From: Trissonchulus latispiculum
Lineage: Eukaryota > Nematoda > Enoplea > Enoplida > Ironidae
DNA length: 64,000 bases
Direction: 5' to 3'
Assembly: GCA_030248195.1 (NCBI GenBank)
Contig: JASAND010020808.1
Coordinates: forward strand, 1-64,000
Position 1 is the stretch's first letter. Each line of letters starts with the position of its first letter. Of the stretch, positions 54,435 to 64,000 are shown piece after piece. Under the pieces are notes generated by a model. The model saw only the letters and a list, made by a program, of their open reading frames with translations. It was not told where the DNA came from and did not search any database. The translations under genes were made by a program, and so were the position numbers.

Positions 54435-56893
54435 CTAGCAATTGTAATCAGTAACCGTGATACCCACCACTTTTCCACATGGAGTGTCTATGTATTCTTT
54501 TAGATTTAGCATGTTTAGTTTCAGCATGTTTGCAGTGATATTATTGGTCGTATCAGAACTCAAAGGTTGGGCAGTGGTGGTTGTAGGATCAGACGGTGTT
54601 CCAGAAGTAGTAGTTTCCTCGACTGTGGTTTGAGTCGTGGACTCCTCAGTAGTTGTTTCAGTTGTGGTAGAATCCTGATCAGTGGCTTCTGCTGACGTTG
54701 TAGGTTCTGACGATGTTTTAGAAAAAGTTCCCTGCACAGTGGTTTGAGTCGTCGACTCCTCAGTAGTTGTTTCAGTTGTGGTAGAATCCTGATCAGTGGC
54801 TTCTGTTGACGTTGTAGATTCAGACGATGTTTTAGAAGTAGTAGTTTCCTGGACTGTGGTTTGAGTGGTGGGCTCCTCAGTAGTTGCTTCAGTTGTTGTA
54901 GAATCCTGAACAGTGGCTTCTGCTGACGTTGTAGGTTCAGTCGATGTTTTAGAAAAAGTACCCTGCACAGTGGTTTGAGTCTTCGACTCCTCAGTAGTTG
55001 TTTCAGTTGTGGTAGAATCCTGATCAGTGGCTTCTGTTGACGTTGTAGGTTCAGACGATGTTTTAGAAACAGTCCCTTGGACAGTGGTTTGCGTCGTGGA
55101 TTCCTGAGTAGTTGTTTCAGTTGTAGTAGAATGCTGAACTGTGGCTTCTGCTGTGGTTGTAGGTTCAGTCAGTGTTTCAGAAGCAGTAGCCTCCTGGACT
55201 GTGGTTTGAGTCGAGTATTCCTGAGTAGTTGTTTCAGTTGTGGTGGAATCCTGATCAGTGGCTTCTGCTGACGTTGTAGGTTCAGTCGATGTTTTAGAAA
55301 AAGTTCCCTGCACAGTGGTTTGAGTCTTCGACTCCTCAGTAGTTGCTTCAGTTGTTGTAGAATCCTGAACAGTGGTTTCTGTTGACGTTGTAGGTTCAGA
55401 CGATGTTTTAGAAGTAGTAGTTTCCTCGACTATGGTTTGAGTGGTGGACTCCTCAGTAGTTGTTTCAGTTGTGGTAGAATCCTGATCAGTGGCTTCTGCT
55501 GAAGTTGTAGGTTCAGTCGATGTTTTAGAAAACGTCCCCTGCACAGTGGTTTGAGTCTTCGACTCCTCAGTAGTTGCTTCAGTTGTGGTAGAATCCTGAT
55601 CAGTGGCTTCTGCTGACGTTGTAAGTTCAGTCGATGTTTTAGAAAAAGTCTCCTGCACAGTGGTTTGAGTCTTCGACTCCTCAGTAGTTGCTTCAGTTGT
55701 GGTAGAATCCAGATTAGTGGCGTCTGCTGACGTTGTAGGTTCAGTCGATGTTTTAGAAAACGTCCCCTGCACAGTGGTTTGAGTCTTCGACTCCTCAGTA
55801 GTTGCTTCAGTTGTGGTAGAATCCTGATCAGTGGCTTCTGCTGACGTTGTAGGTTCAGTCGATGTTTTAGAAAACGTCCCCTGCACAGTGGTTTGAGTCT
55901 TCGACTCCTCAGTAGTTGCTTCAGTTGTGATAGAATCCTGATCAGTGGCTTCTGCTGACGTTGTAGGTTCAGTCGATGTTTTAGAAAAAGTCCTCTGCAC
56001 AGTGGTTTGAGTCTTCGACTCCTTAGTAGTTGTTTCAGTTGTGGTAGAATCCTGAACAGTGGCTTCTGCTGCCGTTGTAGGTTCAGACGATGTTTTAGAT
56101 AAAGTCCCCTGCACAGTGGTTTGAGTGTCCGACTCCTCAGTAGTTGCTTCAGTTGTGGTAGAATCCTGATCAATGGCTTCTGCTGACGTTGTAGGTTCAG
56201 TCGATGTTTTAGAAAAAGTTCCCTGCACAGTGGTTTGAGTGTCCGACTCCTCAGTAGTTGTTTCAGTTGTGGTAGAATCCTGAACAGTGGTTTCTGTTGA
56301 CGTTGTAGGTTCAGACGATGTTTTAGAAAAAGTTCCCTGCACAGTGGTTTGAGTCGTCGACTCCTCAGTAGCTGTTTTAGTTGTGGTAGAATCCAGAACA
56401 GTGGCTTCTGCTGACGTTATAGGTTCAGACGATGTTTTAGAAAAAATCCTTTGGACAGTGGTTTGCGTCGTGGATTCCTTAGTAGTTGTTTCAGTTGTAG
56501 TAGAATGCTGAACTGTAGCTTCTGCTGTGGTTGTAGGTTCAGACAGTGTTTCAGACATGGTAGAATCCTGTACAACAGTTTGATACTTGGGCGCCTCAGT
56601 GGTTGTCTCGTTTGTGATGGAATCCTGAAGAGTGGCTTGCGCTGTAGCTGTAGGTTCAAACAGTGCTTCAGGCGGGGTAGACTCCTGGACAGAAGTTTGA
56701 GACGTGGACGCCTCAGTAGCTTGCGATGTAGCTGTAGTTTCAAATAGAGTTTGAGACGTGGTAGTCTCCTGGACAGTTGTTTCTGTCATTGACTCCACAG
56801 CTTTTGTATCAGTTGTGGTAGAAACCAGAGCAAATGATGTTGTTATGAGTGTTGAAGATTCCTGCACGGTTGAAGACTGTGTTGTTGGTGGTA
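54435..56893 (-). CDS. Mucin-like Thr/Ser-rich repeat exon
   Basis: A single long frame of about 820 codons, made largely of Thr, Ser, Glu, Gln and Asp. The core is about 18 tandem units of 38 residues (114 bp), typified by TTTEATTEESKTQTTVQG then TFSKTSTEPTTSAEATDQDS. The high Thr/Ser content predicts heavy O-glycosylation, so an extracellular stalk or secreted mucus component is likely. The 3' splice site GTTTATCTGATTTTAG places the exon start at 56,893, phase 1, so the upstream ATG at 56,919 is probably intronic. The frame ends in a non-repetitive tail (ANMLKLNMLNLKEYIDTPCG) and a stop at 54,435, unless a weak donor (GTATCA, phase 1) near 54,460 is used. Probably joined to the PAN-like exon at 61,304-61,615. 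Confidence 0.75.
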
Positions 56894-56921
56894 CTAAAAT
56901 CAGATAAACAGCTTCATTCAT

Positions 56922-58235
56922 GCTTCAACGGAAAACTCAGAGGAGTTTGAACAGGTTAATGGAATGTTTGTACGGAATGGTATTTCTATAATGCTCTCAA
57001 GAATGAAACTTCTTATATCTCACTTAATCGTAAGAGTATGCAAACTTATTAAAGATAGCCATTTGAACATTCTTGGCAAAAGCCAGTTTCGTCTATATAA
57101 TACGCCGGTGTGCATTAGCCTATTTTTACATTGGTTACATTTACAAATTTTGTATTATTGAGTCAAAAATCTAAATCTGTCATACTTTGGCAGTGGAAAT
57201 TTTGCTTGCTGTGAGACTGTGAGACAGACTGTGAGCTCACGCCTGCGTGGGATTCAAAAATTTTAATTGATGCCGACAAGTTTTCTGGCAGCGTTTTGGT
57301 TGTGGACATAGTGTGCAAGCTTGCGCATTCTAACAAATGGGTTGTTTTTGAAAAAATGAGTTTTTGTAAATGCTCGTTTTCTACCATAACAGTTGCAACT
57401 AGTCTGGCATGCCCTAATCCTTTATGCCTGTTGCACCTTTTACAAAATATCTTACGCAACTTTCGGGGTCAGTGTTGCGTTTCACAAAGGGTTTCACCCA
57501 TACATTAACAAGGGTACCGATTCCTGAGGGGTCCTGTACCAGTTTTAGGCCAAACTTTACCTCCCCTTGTGCCTTATCCCAAATTTGCAGGGAGGGTCCA
57601 GGCAGAAAATATTCTGCCAGGAAAATATTAGTCCAGGCAGAAAAGTATAATTTTTGCAAATTTTAAGCGAAATTTGCGATAAATTAACTATTTTACACCA
57701 CTTTTAGAGCAAAATAAGCAGTTTTCCGCGATTTTTTTGGAAATCTTTCGAAAATTTAAAAATTTCTTGCTATTTTTGGCTAAACTTTCCATTAATTTTT
57801 AGTTTGACGTGCCTTTTCTGGCACTGTCCCTTGTTGCCTGCCCTGATTTTGCTAGCCCTTGTACCGAACCTTTAATTTTTGAGAGGTCCCGTACCCCCCA
57901 TACCCCCCTTGTTAAAGTGTGGTCTCACCCGTAATTTTGCCGGAGTGAGGCTTAAACTTGACACCCCCTGGCTTTATTACATTTCCTAGCTGCCCTGTAA
58001 TTGCTAATTTTGCAGAGTTAACCTTCTGGAAGTATATTGTACAACGTTGCAACTGTAAAATATTGCCATTTAGTAGCTCCAGAGTTTCTGTTAATATTAT
58101 TAAAATTCGCACGACCTATATTTTGCACCGTTTCTTGTAACTGTCTTCTATATTGTACCGTGTAAGTCTGTCCTAATTCTTACGTAAGGTACTAAAGTGC
58201 GCAACTTGCTTCAACCACTATGTTACTACACTATA
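56922..58235. other. Probable intron of the PAN/mucin gene
   Basis: No exon recognised. 57,480-57,910 carries CCTGTACC/GGTCCCGTACC and TTGTTAA words in inverted positions, perhaps a decayed foldback element. Confidence 0.35.
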
Positions 58236-58788
58236 ACAAGAGTACATAATAGATAAGAGTGTGACAGCAGGCAAGCACTTTGTTATCAGCTCACTGGACA
58301 TGCTCTGCACGCTAACGCCCTACACCCCCCAGAAACGTGTACCTAGACCCCCCACACATCAGACCCTAGTGAAATGACCCCCCCCCCACAAATCAGACCT
58401 TAGTGGATTTGGCCCCCTCCCCCCACAAATCAGACCCTAGTCAACCCCCCCCCCCGAACAAATCAGACCCTGGTGAAATGACCCCCCCCAGAAATAAGAC
58501 CCTAGTGAAACTCACTACGGTCTGTTTTTTGGGGGGGATGGTTGACTAGGGTCTGATTTGTCGGGGGGGGGGGGTTAAATCCACTAGGGTCTGATTTGTC
58601 GGGGGGGTCAAATCCACTAGGGTCTGATTTGTGGGGGGGTCATTTCACTAGGGTCTGATTTGTGGGGTGGTCACTAGGTACACGTTTCTGGGGGGGGGGG
58701 GTAGGGCGTTAGCGTGCAGAGCATGTACCTCAAGCTGATAACAGAGAGCTTGCCTGCTGTCACATTCTTATCTATTATGTACTCTTGT
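58236..58788. mobile_element. Foldback miniature element, CTATA duplication, AGAGTACAT-end family
   Basis: 553 bp, flanked by CTATA at 58,231-58,235 and 58,789-58,793. Inverted ends begin ACAAGAGTACATAATAGATA and run over 100 bp, to GTACACGTTTCTGG. The centre is a hairpin of CAAATCAGACCCTAGT units separated by C runs on one arm and G runs on the other. Confidence 0.85.
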
Positions 58789-59097
58789 CTATAATAATAA
58801 GTAGATTGTGTGATCGTGCGAGTGAGACTGATAACACATTTCTAACATAAGAAAGTGACTCTAGAATTTGGATGTAACTCATCAATCCGTTCTGTTTAAT
58901 TTGAGTCAAACATAAGTTTTATTTTGCACACTTTTTGAAGTTTTACAATTAGAATCTTAAACACTTTTGAAAGTATTATTTTTGATTTTTGAGAATACCA
59001 GAGAAGGCTGAGTGAAAGACACAGTAGACGACCTGCCGTTCCTAGACCAACACAACCGGCTCAACCCGCTCAGAGTGCGGAAGGTATTGCGTTATAA
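58789..59097. other. Anonymous sequence
   Basis: No gene recognised. Confidence 0.35.
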
Positions 59098-59454
59098 AAT
59101 CTAACTGAGACTTTTTCTGACTTCAACGTGGTCACTCGTGCCAAGGGAGCTGCTGCAACCTACAATAAATCTCAATTTACTAGGGAAATTCGTCGGAATC
59201 TTTCGAAAAAACCGTCTGATTGGGCGAACGATGAAGATTGCATCGATCTTACCTCGCGGAAGACCAAGTTTAATCAGCATCGAATGATTTATCGAACATG
59301 CCCTCAACTCGAGTTCTTGAAACGTGAAATTGAAAGCATAAAAACAAGTATCAGAACGTTTTTTTCTGGAGCTTTGGATACACACTTTATCCCAAATTAC
59401 TCTCAAGTCTCTGTCAAGCAACACCTAGAGTCTGTCCTACCCGTTGGCCAGTAA
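59098..59454 (+). CDS. Possible coding fragment of unknown family, part 1
   Basis: Open after a TAA at 59,095 to a stop at 59,452. The predicted segment is hydrophilic and looks coding (for example YNKSQFTREIRRNLSKKPSD and LEFLKREIESIKTSIRTFF). There is no ATG near the start of the open region, so it would be an exon or a decayed gene. Similar in character and direction to the next frame, 76 bp downstream. I do not recognise it; a decayed mobile-element or gene fragment is possible. Confidence 0.35.
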   Translation, partial: NLTETFSDFNVVTRAKGAAATYNKSQFTREIRRNLSKKPSDWANDEDCIDLTSRKTKFNQHRMIYRTCPQLEFLKREIESIKTSIRTFFSGALDTHFIPNYSQVSVKQHLESVLPVGQ

Positions 59455-59530
59455 AACCCATCACGTACCTTTACTGAATTTCTACTAGTGGGTGCTTTAA
59501 AATAGGAGGTATAGCGAAAGCTTAGCTTCT

Positions 59531-59860
59531 ATGGGTAAGCTGGATTCGAAAGTGACCGCTATTGTACAGGAATTTCAGGCCTTGCGGGAGAAACAGCTCA
59601 AAATAAGTGAATCCGTTCGAAAAATGGTTCACGCTAACGAACAAGTCTATCTATGTGTTCCTACATCACGCGATTCAAGATTAACAACTTTAATTAATCG
59701 AGCACGTTGCTCTAACTTCTCGTACATGCGTCAAATATACATGCAATTGCTGGCCCACGTTTTCACTTCCTCTTTGCGAGATGGCTTAAATTCTGTGATG
59801 CATGTCGGTTTACGATCAGTACGGCCTTGGACCGTAGACAAGAGTACAAACTTAGGTTGA
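59531..59860 (+). CDS. Possible coding fragment of unknown family, part 2
   Basis: A 109-codon frame from an ATG. The first half looks like a helical coiled region (QEFQALREKQLKISESVRKM), followed by a mixed segment with RARCSNFSYMRQIYMQLLAH. It may continue the 59,098-59,454 frame through a short intron or a frameshift; a TTAG acceptor-like site lies just before the ATG. No family recognised. Confidence 0.35.
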   Translation: MGKLDSKVTAIVQEFQALREKQLKISESVRKMVHANEQVYLCVPTSRDSRLTTLINRARCSNFSYMRQIYMQLLAHVFTSSLRDGLNSVMHVGLRSVRPWTVDKSTNLG

Positions 59861-60669
59861 GCGTTCATGAATTTAGCATCACATTTTAATAATTATGAAT
59901 CGAAAATGTCAGAAATATCTCCACACTACCTTGTCCGGTTGGTATATCTTGCAGCACAGGCACAGAGAATGGGTAACATACTACAATTTATACTAAAGTA
60001 TAATATACAGTAGCCAAGTTCAATAATTGGCTGATTTGATTAAACATATTCGGACGGAAGTTTGGCTATTTATCTATGGATATTCCAGTTATTGCAAAAA
60101 CTAGTCTAACTTTGTGAGAAAGCAGGAGGACATCCTCAGGAAACTTTGATAATTTTTAGAACACAATAAACATAATGGCTTTTGCAGAATACAATGACGT
60201 GATTGTTGAATAGATAAACGAACTGTCATAATCGTTCTGGATAAAATCGCATGAAAAATGGAAACATTAATTATATACCAGCGGGGTTCATGGCGCTTTA
60301 CATCTGTCATTATAAGGGCCGCTTATTGTATGATAGTAAATTTCATTGAATTATATTTTATTTATAGCAGGGTCGGTTCACCATGAGCTCACATGTTTTA
60401 AGCTTACAGCTTTAGCTCTCACCTAGTTAACAAACAGCTGAATCAAGAAACGTATTTTGAGTTCGTTTTCAGCGCCACGGAACATCTTATGTGTAGGTTT
60501 CAGAGCGGGAAAATTTTGTTGGCGTGTTTAATCCTTGGATCCCCTCAAACTTAAAATTCCTCCTACTTGACATTTTTAGTTTATTTTAATTTTTAAAAAT
60601 TTTGAGGCTTTGAATTGACCAGAGTGCAATGAGCTCTTACAATCAAGAGTTCGCAAATCTTCTATGTTA
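59861..60669. other. Anonymous sequence
   Basis: No gene or repeat recognised. Confidence 0.35.
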
Positions 60670-61136
60670 AGAAGAAGAGTAAGATCCTAGAGGACTTCTC
60701 TTTTGGTATAACAACTCCGACCACAATACGCGAGTGTTCCGCCATTTGTTGGGTGTCGACCAAACCAACAGCGCATGCACCCCTCCGTTTGGTGGGGGAG
60801 AAGATGATTGCGGTAGTTTCACCGCATTTCCAAAATGGGTCCTCTTTTGGAGAGGGGAAAGGACAAAGGGATATCCGTTGGGGGGGGAGCAGCCAATCAG
60901 ATTCAACCAATGTTAGCCTATCTTGACGCCCCCTTCAAGCGGGGACCCCTTTTGGCTACCCCCCCCCCTCCCGCCACCGCCAAACGGGGGCCTCCTTTGG
61001 CTACCTTCCGAAAAATCGATAAGTGGGTATGCTTGTTGACCCCCCCTACCAAACGGTGGAACATTCGCGTATTGTGATCGGAGCACCGTTACGCAATGCC
61101 AAGAAGAGAAACCCTCTGGTGGCTTACTCTTCTTCT
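60670..61136. mobile_element. Foldback miniature element, AGAAGAAGAGTAAG ends
   Basis: 467 bp. Inverted ends AGAAGAAGAGTAAG and CTTACTCTTCTTCT, continuing imperfectly (ACAATACGCGAGTGTTCC with its complement near 61,055-61,072). The middle has CCCCCTTCAAGCGGGG-type inverted words and C runs. No clear target duplication. Confidence 0.7.
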
Positions 61137-61303
61137 CAAATATAGTGTAATGATGCACTCTTGTTACAATATTTCAAAGTTATTGGTTAAGAAATTAAAA
61201 GTTACCTAAGACTGGTACGGAAAAAACAAGAGCTTAGACTTACTACTTTAACATAAGCTATATGTCACAGTCACACTGGTATTACTTCGCAGAAACTTTA
61301 TAC

Positions 61304-61615
61304 CTGTACATCGGCACAGTCTCCTCCTAACTGAAGCTTCGCACGTTGTTTGCTTGGATTTTGCATGAGTACCAACGCAGTAATACATCCCCGACCTTAC
61401 AGCAAGATATGGCATGAAAGGCTCACGCAAAGTGGAAAGGTCTGATTCGCAGGAGACGCCTGCCAAATCTTCCATTATACTTTTCAGCATGTTCCCATCA
61501 TCCAGTTTAAAGTTTACGAAGTCGCACTGTGACTGTAGATCAGCACAAGTTTTTATACAATCCTGTATATTCTCCGACATTGAGTACATGAATCCATTTT
61601 CAATGATAATCTTTC
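61304..61615 (-). CDS. PAN/apple-like extracellular domain exon
   Basis: A 312-bp exon, phase 1 at both ends (104 codons). Acceptor CGTTTAAG before GAAAGATTATC, and donor ACAG|GTATAA after CRCT. The translated segment has the opening pattern of PAN/apple domains: GFMYSMSENIQDC, then C-x3-C-x6-C with a hydrophobic DFVNFK, followed by five more Cys toward the end (YYCVG, TTCEAS, LCRC). Symmetric phase 1 exons are typical of shuffled extracellular modules. The next visible exon downstream on the minus strand is the mucin-like exon at 54,435-56,893, which starts in phase 1, so the two can be joined directly. The signal-peptide exon would lie beyond 61,616. Confidence 0.6.
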
Positions 61616-62311
61616 CTTAAACGTTTTAAGGAATAATTGGAATAAGAATAAATGCATTGGGTAAACATTTTCAATTTTCTATAGATTCAATAATTGTGCT
61701 GTGGGTATTTCGTATTTGCTAAGTCTGCGCTATTAAACTCTGCAGCATTTCTGACTATTCTGACTAGGCAAGTGATAAATCCTGCGTTATGTACTGACCA
61801 ACGAGTCCTGACAGAGTAAAATGCTTAAGTCCACATCTGTCTATGAATACTCCTGGATATGAGAAGCTCGGTGCCGTGAAATATTCACCACTCGAGTATC
61901 ATCAACCAGCTAGCTTGTAACAGCAGTAGTCTATTTTATTTTCAATAAATACTATCGTGATGATACTTCAATGAACATGGCTCATAACTAGCCTGCGCTA
62001 AGGCTCAAAATCAAATCATCTAACCTTAGAAACGAAACATTCAGCTTTAACTATGACTTTAAAAATAATATTATTACTTTATTCAACTGTCTCAGTGGAA
62101 TTCAATAATTTGATTCTACACCACCCTTGATTACACAAAAAATATGGATTCCAATGATACCTGATTAACCGATTTTATACTATAGCATTACTACGCTTTA
62201 TTAGTTTGTCTGCATGCTTACCTTCAGGGAGAATAGACAGTAACAGTAGCAGCGAAAGACTTCTAAAACAAAATGTAAGGTCTTTTGAAAACCGACTATT
62301 TGTTATCAGTA
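61616..62311. other. Anonymous sequence, possible intron
   Basis: Upstream (minus sense) of the PAN-like exon. No exon recognised. Confidence 0.35.
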
Positions 62312-63398
62312 TGTCGCAGTAAGTAATACATCCTTAGAAAAATTCAGTGATGCACTACATCACTAGTAGAGTTGTACATTGGAGGTTAAATGCCTCAAAT
62401 GCACGACTTTACTGACAAATTTCAGTAACGTTGTACATCACTGAGTGATTGTCAGTGATGTAGTACACCACTAAAACGTTTTCAGTAAATCAGTACATTT
62501 TTCTTTGTTTCTTGTCTTTATGCCATAGAGGGGGAAAATTTACAGATTAAAGAACTACAGCTATTGTCAAGATCTAATTTGAGAAATTTAAACAATGGAA
62601 GGAATGGATTACTGTAGGATAGTTTTGAAACGTATTAAAGATTGATTGCAGTTCTCACTGCAAATTTTGAAATTAAAATGAAAAAATTATGAAACCCTTT
62701 ATTTTTCGCCAGCTTAGCTAAAACGATCGTAATCTTTATATTAAATTTAAGAAGCAGCTTCAAACGTAACACAAAAAATTAACTATTAAATTAACTAAAT
62801 TAATTTTACTGGCAAGAGGAAAAAGAATACAAAAACCTAACAAAATCCACGCAATAAACAAAGCTAATGATTTTACAAATTATGAAAGGATTAACAAAGT
62901 CAAATGTGTGTATTGCTTAAGCAAAACGTAGTTTTCAAGGTTTTAATGCAAATAAGTGCTTCAGAATTTTAATTTTAGAATTTTATTCGATAATTTTAAT
63001 AAATTTCATTTTCATCTTCTTTTTCTCGCGAAAGAGGAAAATTTCAATAGTGCAAGCTATAAGTTGACAGATGTCAGCGTCAATGATATAAACAATATGT
63101 TTAATGGTGAACATATGTACACTAAGAATGAGTGAAAAGTGTAACTGTTGCTAATAGTTTAGACTTCGCACAGCATGAAGTCATTAATCAAATTATGAAA
63201 TTCAAGGAACATTTGTTTTTCTATTTGTTTATCTGAAGAAAATTTATCATTTTCTTTCATTTTTTCTCCTCAAATAAGGGCATGGCTGTACATTTGAGGC
63301 CTTTAACGTCTAATGTAAAACTCTGCTAGTAATGTAGCACAGCACTGAAATTATCCGAAATTGTCGTACATCCCTGAATGTACTACTTTACTGCGACA
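62312..63398. mobile_element. TA-target-like element, TGTCGCAGTAA-end family, copy 2
   Basis: 1,087 bp with inverted ends of about 110 bp: TGTCGCAGTAAGTA at left, and the complement TGTCGCAGTAAAGTAGTACA at right. TA precedes the left end; the right flank is AA, so the duplication is not intact. The ends hold repeated GTACATCACT-like words. It resembles 45,477-46,390 (TGTCGTAGCAA). Confidence 0.65.
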
Positions 63399-64000
63399 AA
63401 TACAATAAGTTATGTCAAATTTACGTGTATAAGCGGACCTCACCGAGATCTCGGGGTTCCCAATTACACGTACAAGTTTCAAAAATGTTTTAACTCTTCG
63501 CTGATTGATTGTTTTAGCTTAAGTTAAGCTAAGTTAAGTTAAGCTAAGTTAAGTTGAACTTATAAGCCCGGCCCGGTCCTCTTCTGCAAAATTTGTAGCC
63601 GTCGAACAAACTGTTTAGAATTTCACGAAAGCAAACTTTTGTCGTCGCAAAGACAATTTCAAACGACTTTCCACGTTTGACGTTCATTTTAGCAGCATTT
63701 TACAGTCACTGTTTCAGCTCTTTCTGTTGAGAAAATGTTCAGCTTTCGTTGGTTCAAGACAAAAAAGGACAAGACCAAACCAATAAACTATGTCGTAGAA
63801 GTTTCAATCTGGACAACACATAATATAATAATATGCCTACAAGCAAGCAATAGATCATTTTCAAGAACTAAGAATTTAGCATGATCGTAATAAATAGTAA
63901 AAGAACTACCAAAACTAGTTTTGACAATGAACAGAATTTGCAATAGAAAGTCCAACAAGTTTACCCATAAAAGGGGAAATGTTCCGCCCTTGAGCCATAC
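63399..64000. other. Anonymous sequence
   Basis: Includes a short AAGTTAAGCTAAGTTAAG microsatellite at about 63,521-63,555. No gene. Confidence 0.4.

Noticed and set aside
55430..56173. 247-codon Leu/Arg/Lys-rich minus ORF inside the mucin-like exon
   Set aside because: Shadow frame of the 114-bp repeat; the Thr/Ser frame has the splice site and a non-repetitive tail.
1..64000. tRNA or rRNA genes
   Set aside because: I looked for the conserved tRNA B-box pattern and rRNA-like blocks and saw no candidate with the matching fold.

Overview
The window looks like repeat-rich, AT-rich nuclear DNA from an animal, probably an invertebrate. Evidence: a Penelope-like retroelement with a GIY-YIG endonuclease, several classes of small cut-and-paste DNA transposon (hAT-, Harbinger-, piggyBac- and TA-target types), satellites, microsatellites, and scattered gene exons with good splice sites. 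One candidate extracellular gene joins a PAN/apple-like exon to a mucin-like exon in matching phase 1. I cannot name the species. I see no bacterial operons, tRNA or rRNA genes, or CRISPR arrays.

Layout. 1-14,907 is one very large imperfect palindrome: left arm 1-8,439, right arm 10,469-14,907, spacer 8,440-10,468. The left arm is longer because it carries extra insertions at about 3,304-6,217 and 6,647-7,748. 14,526-17,542 and 26,530-30,027 are direct copies of a 3.0-3.5 kb composite repeat. Between them sit three Penelope-like copies: a full-length one with an intact 977-codon gene, a tandem 5'-truncated one, and an inverted truncated one. A 149-bp tandem array follows. 30,161-30,594 is a hAT-like miniature element, and 30,850-32,510 is a C-rich satellite with a higher-order period near 715 bp.

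The right half (33-64 kb) is quieter. It holds an unrecognised plus-strand gene exon split by a hAT-like element with a perfect 8-bp target duplication (33,668-35,448), weak minus-strand ORFs at 39.6-40.4 kb, and a well-bounded minus-strand exon at 49,980-50,246. It also holds a mucin-like exon at 54,435-56,893 and a PAN-like exon at 61,304-61,615 (both minus), an unrecognised ORF pair at 59.1-59.9 kb, and about ten foldback or miniature transposons.

The most interesting material is non-genic. Several element families share short inverted ends, G/C-homopolymer interiors and 5-6-bp target duplications, two of them proven by occupied versus empty sites inside this window. A hairpin recurs in three repeat contexts with compensated stem changes. 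A hammerhead-like fold overlaps the 3' end of the Penelope-like gene. Four tandem-repeat families have periods of 145-163 bp.
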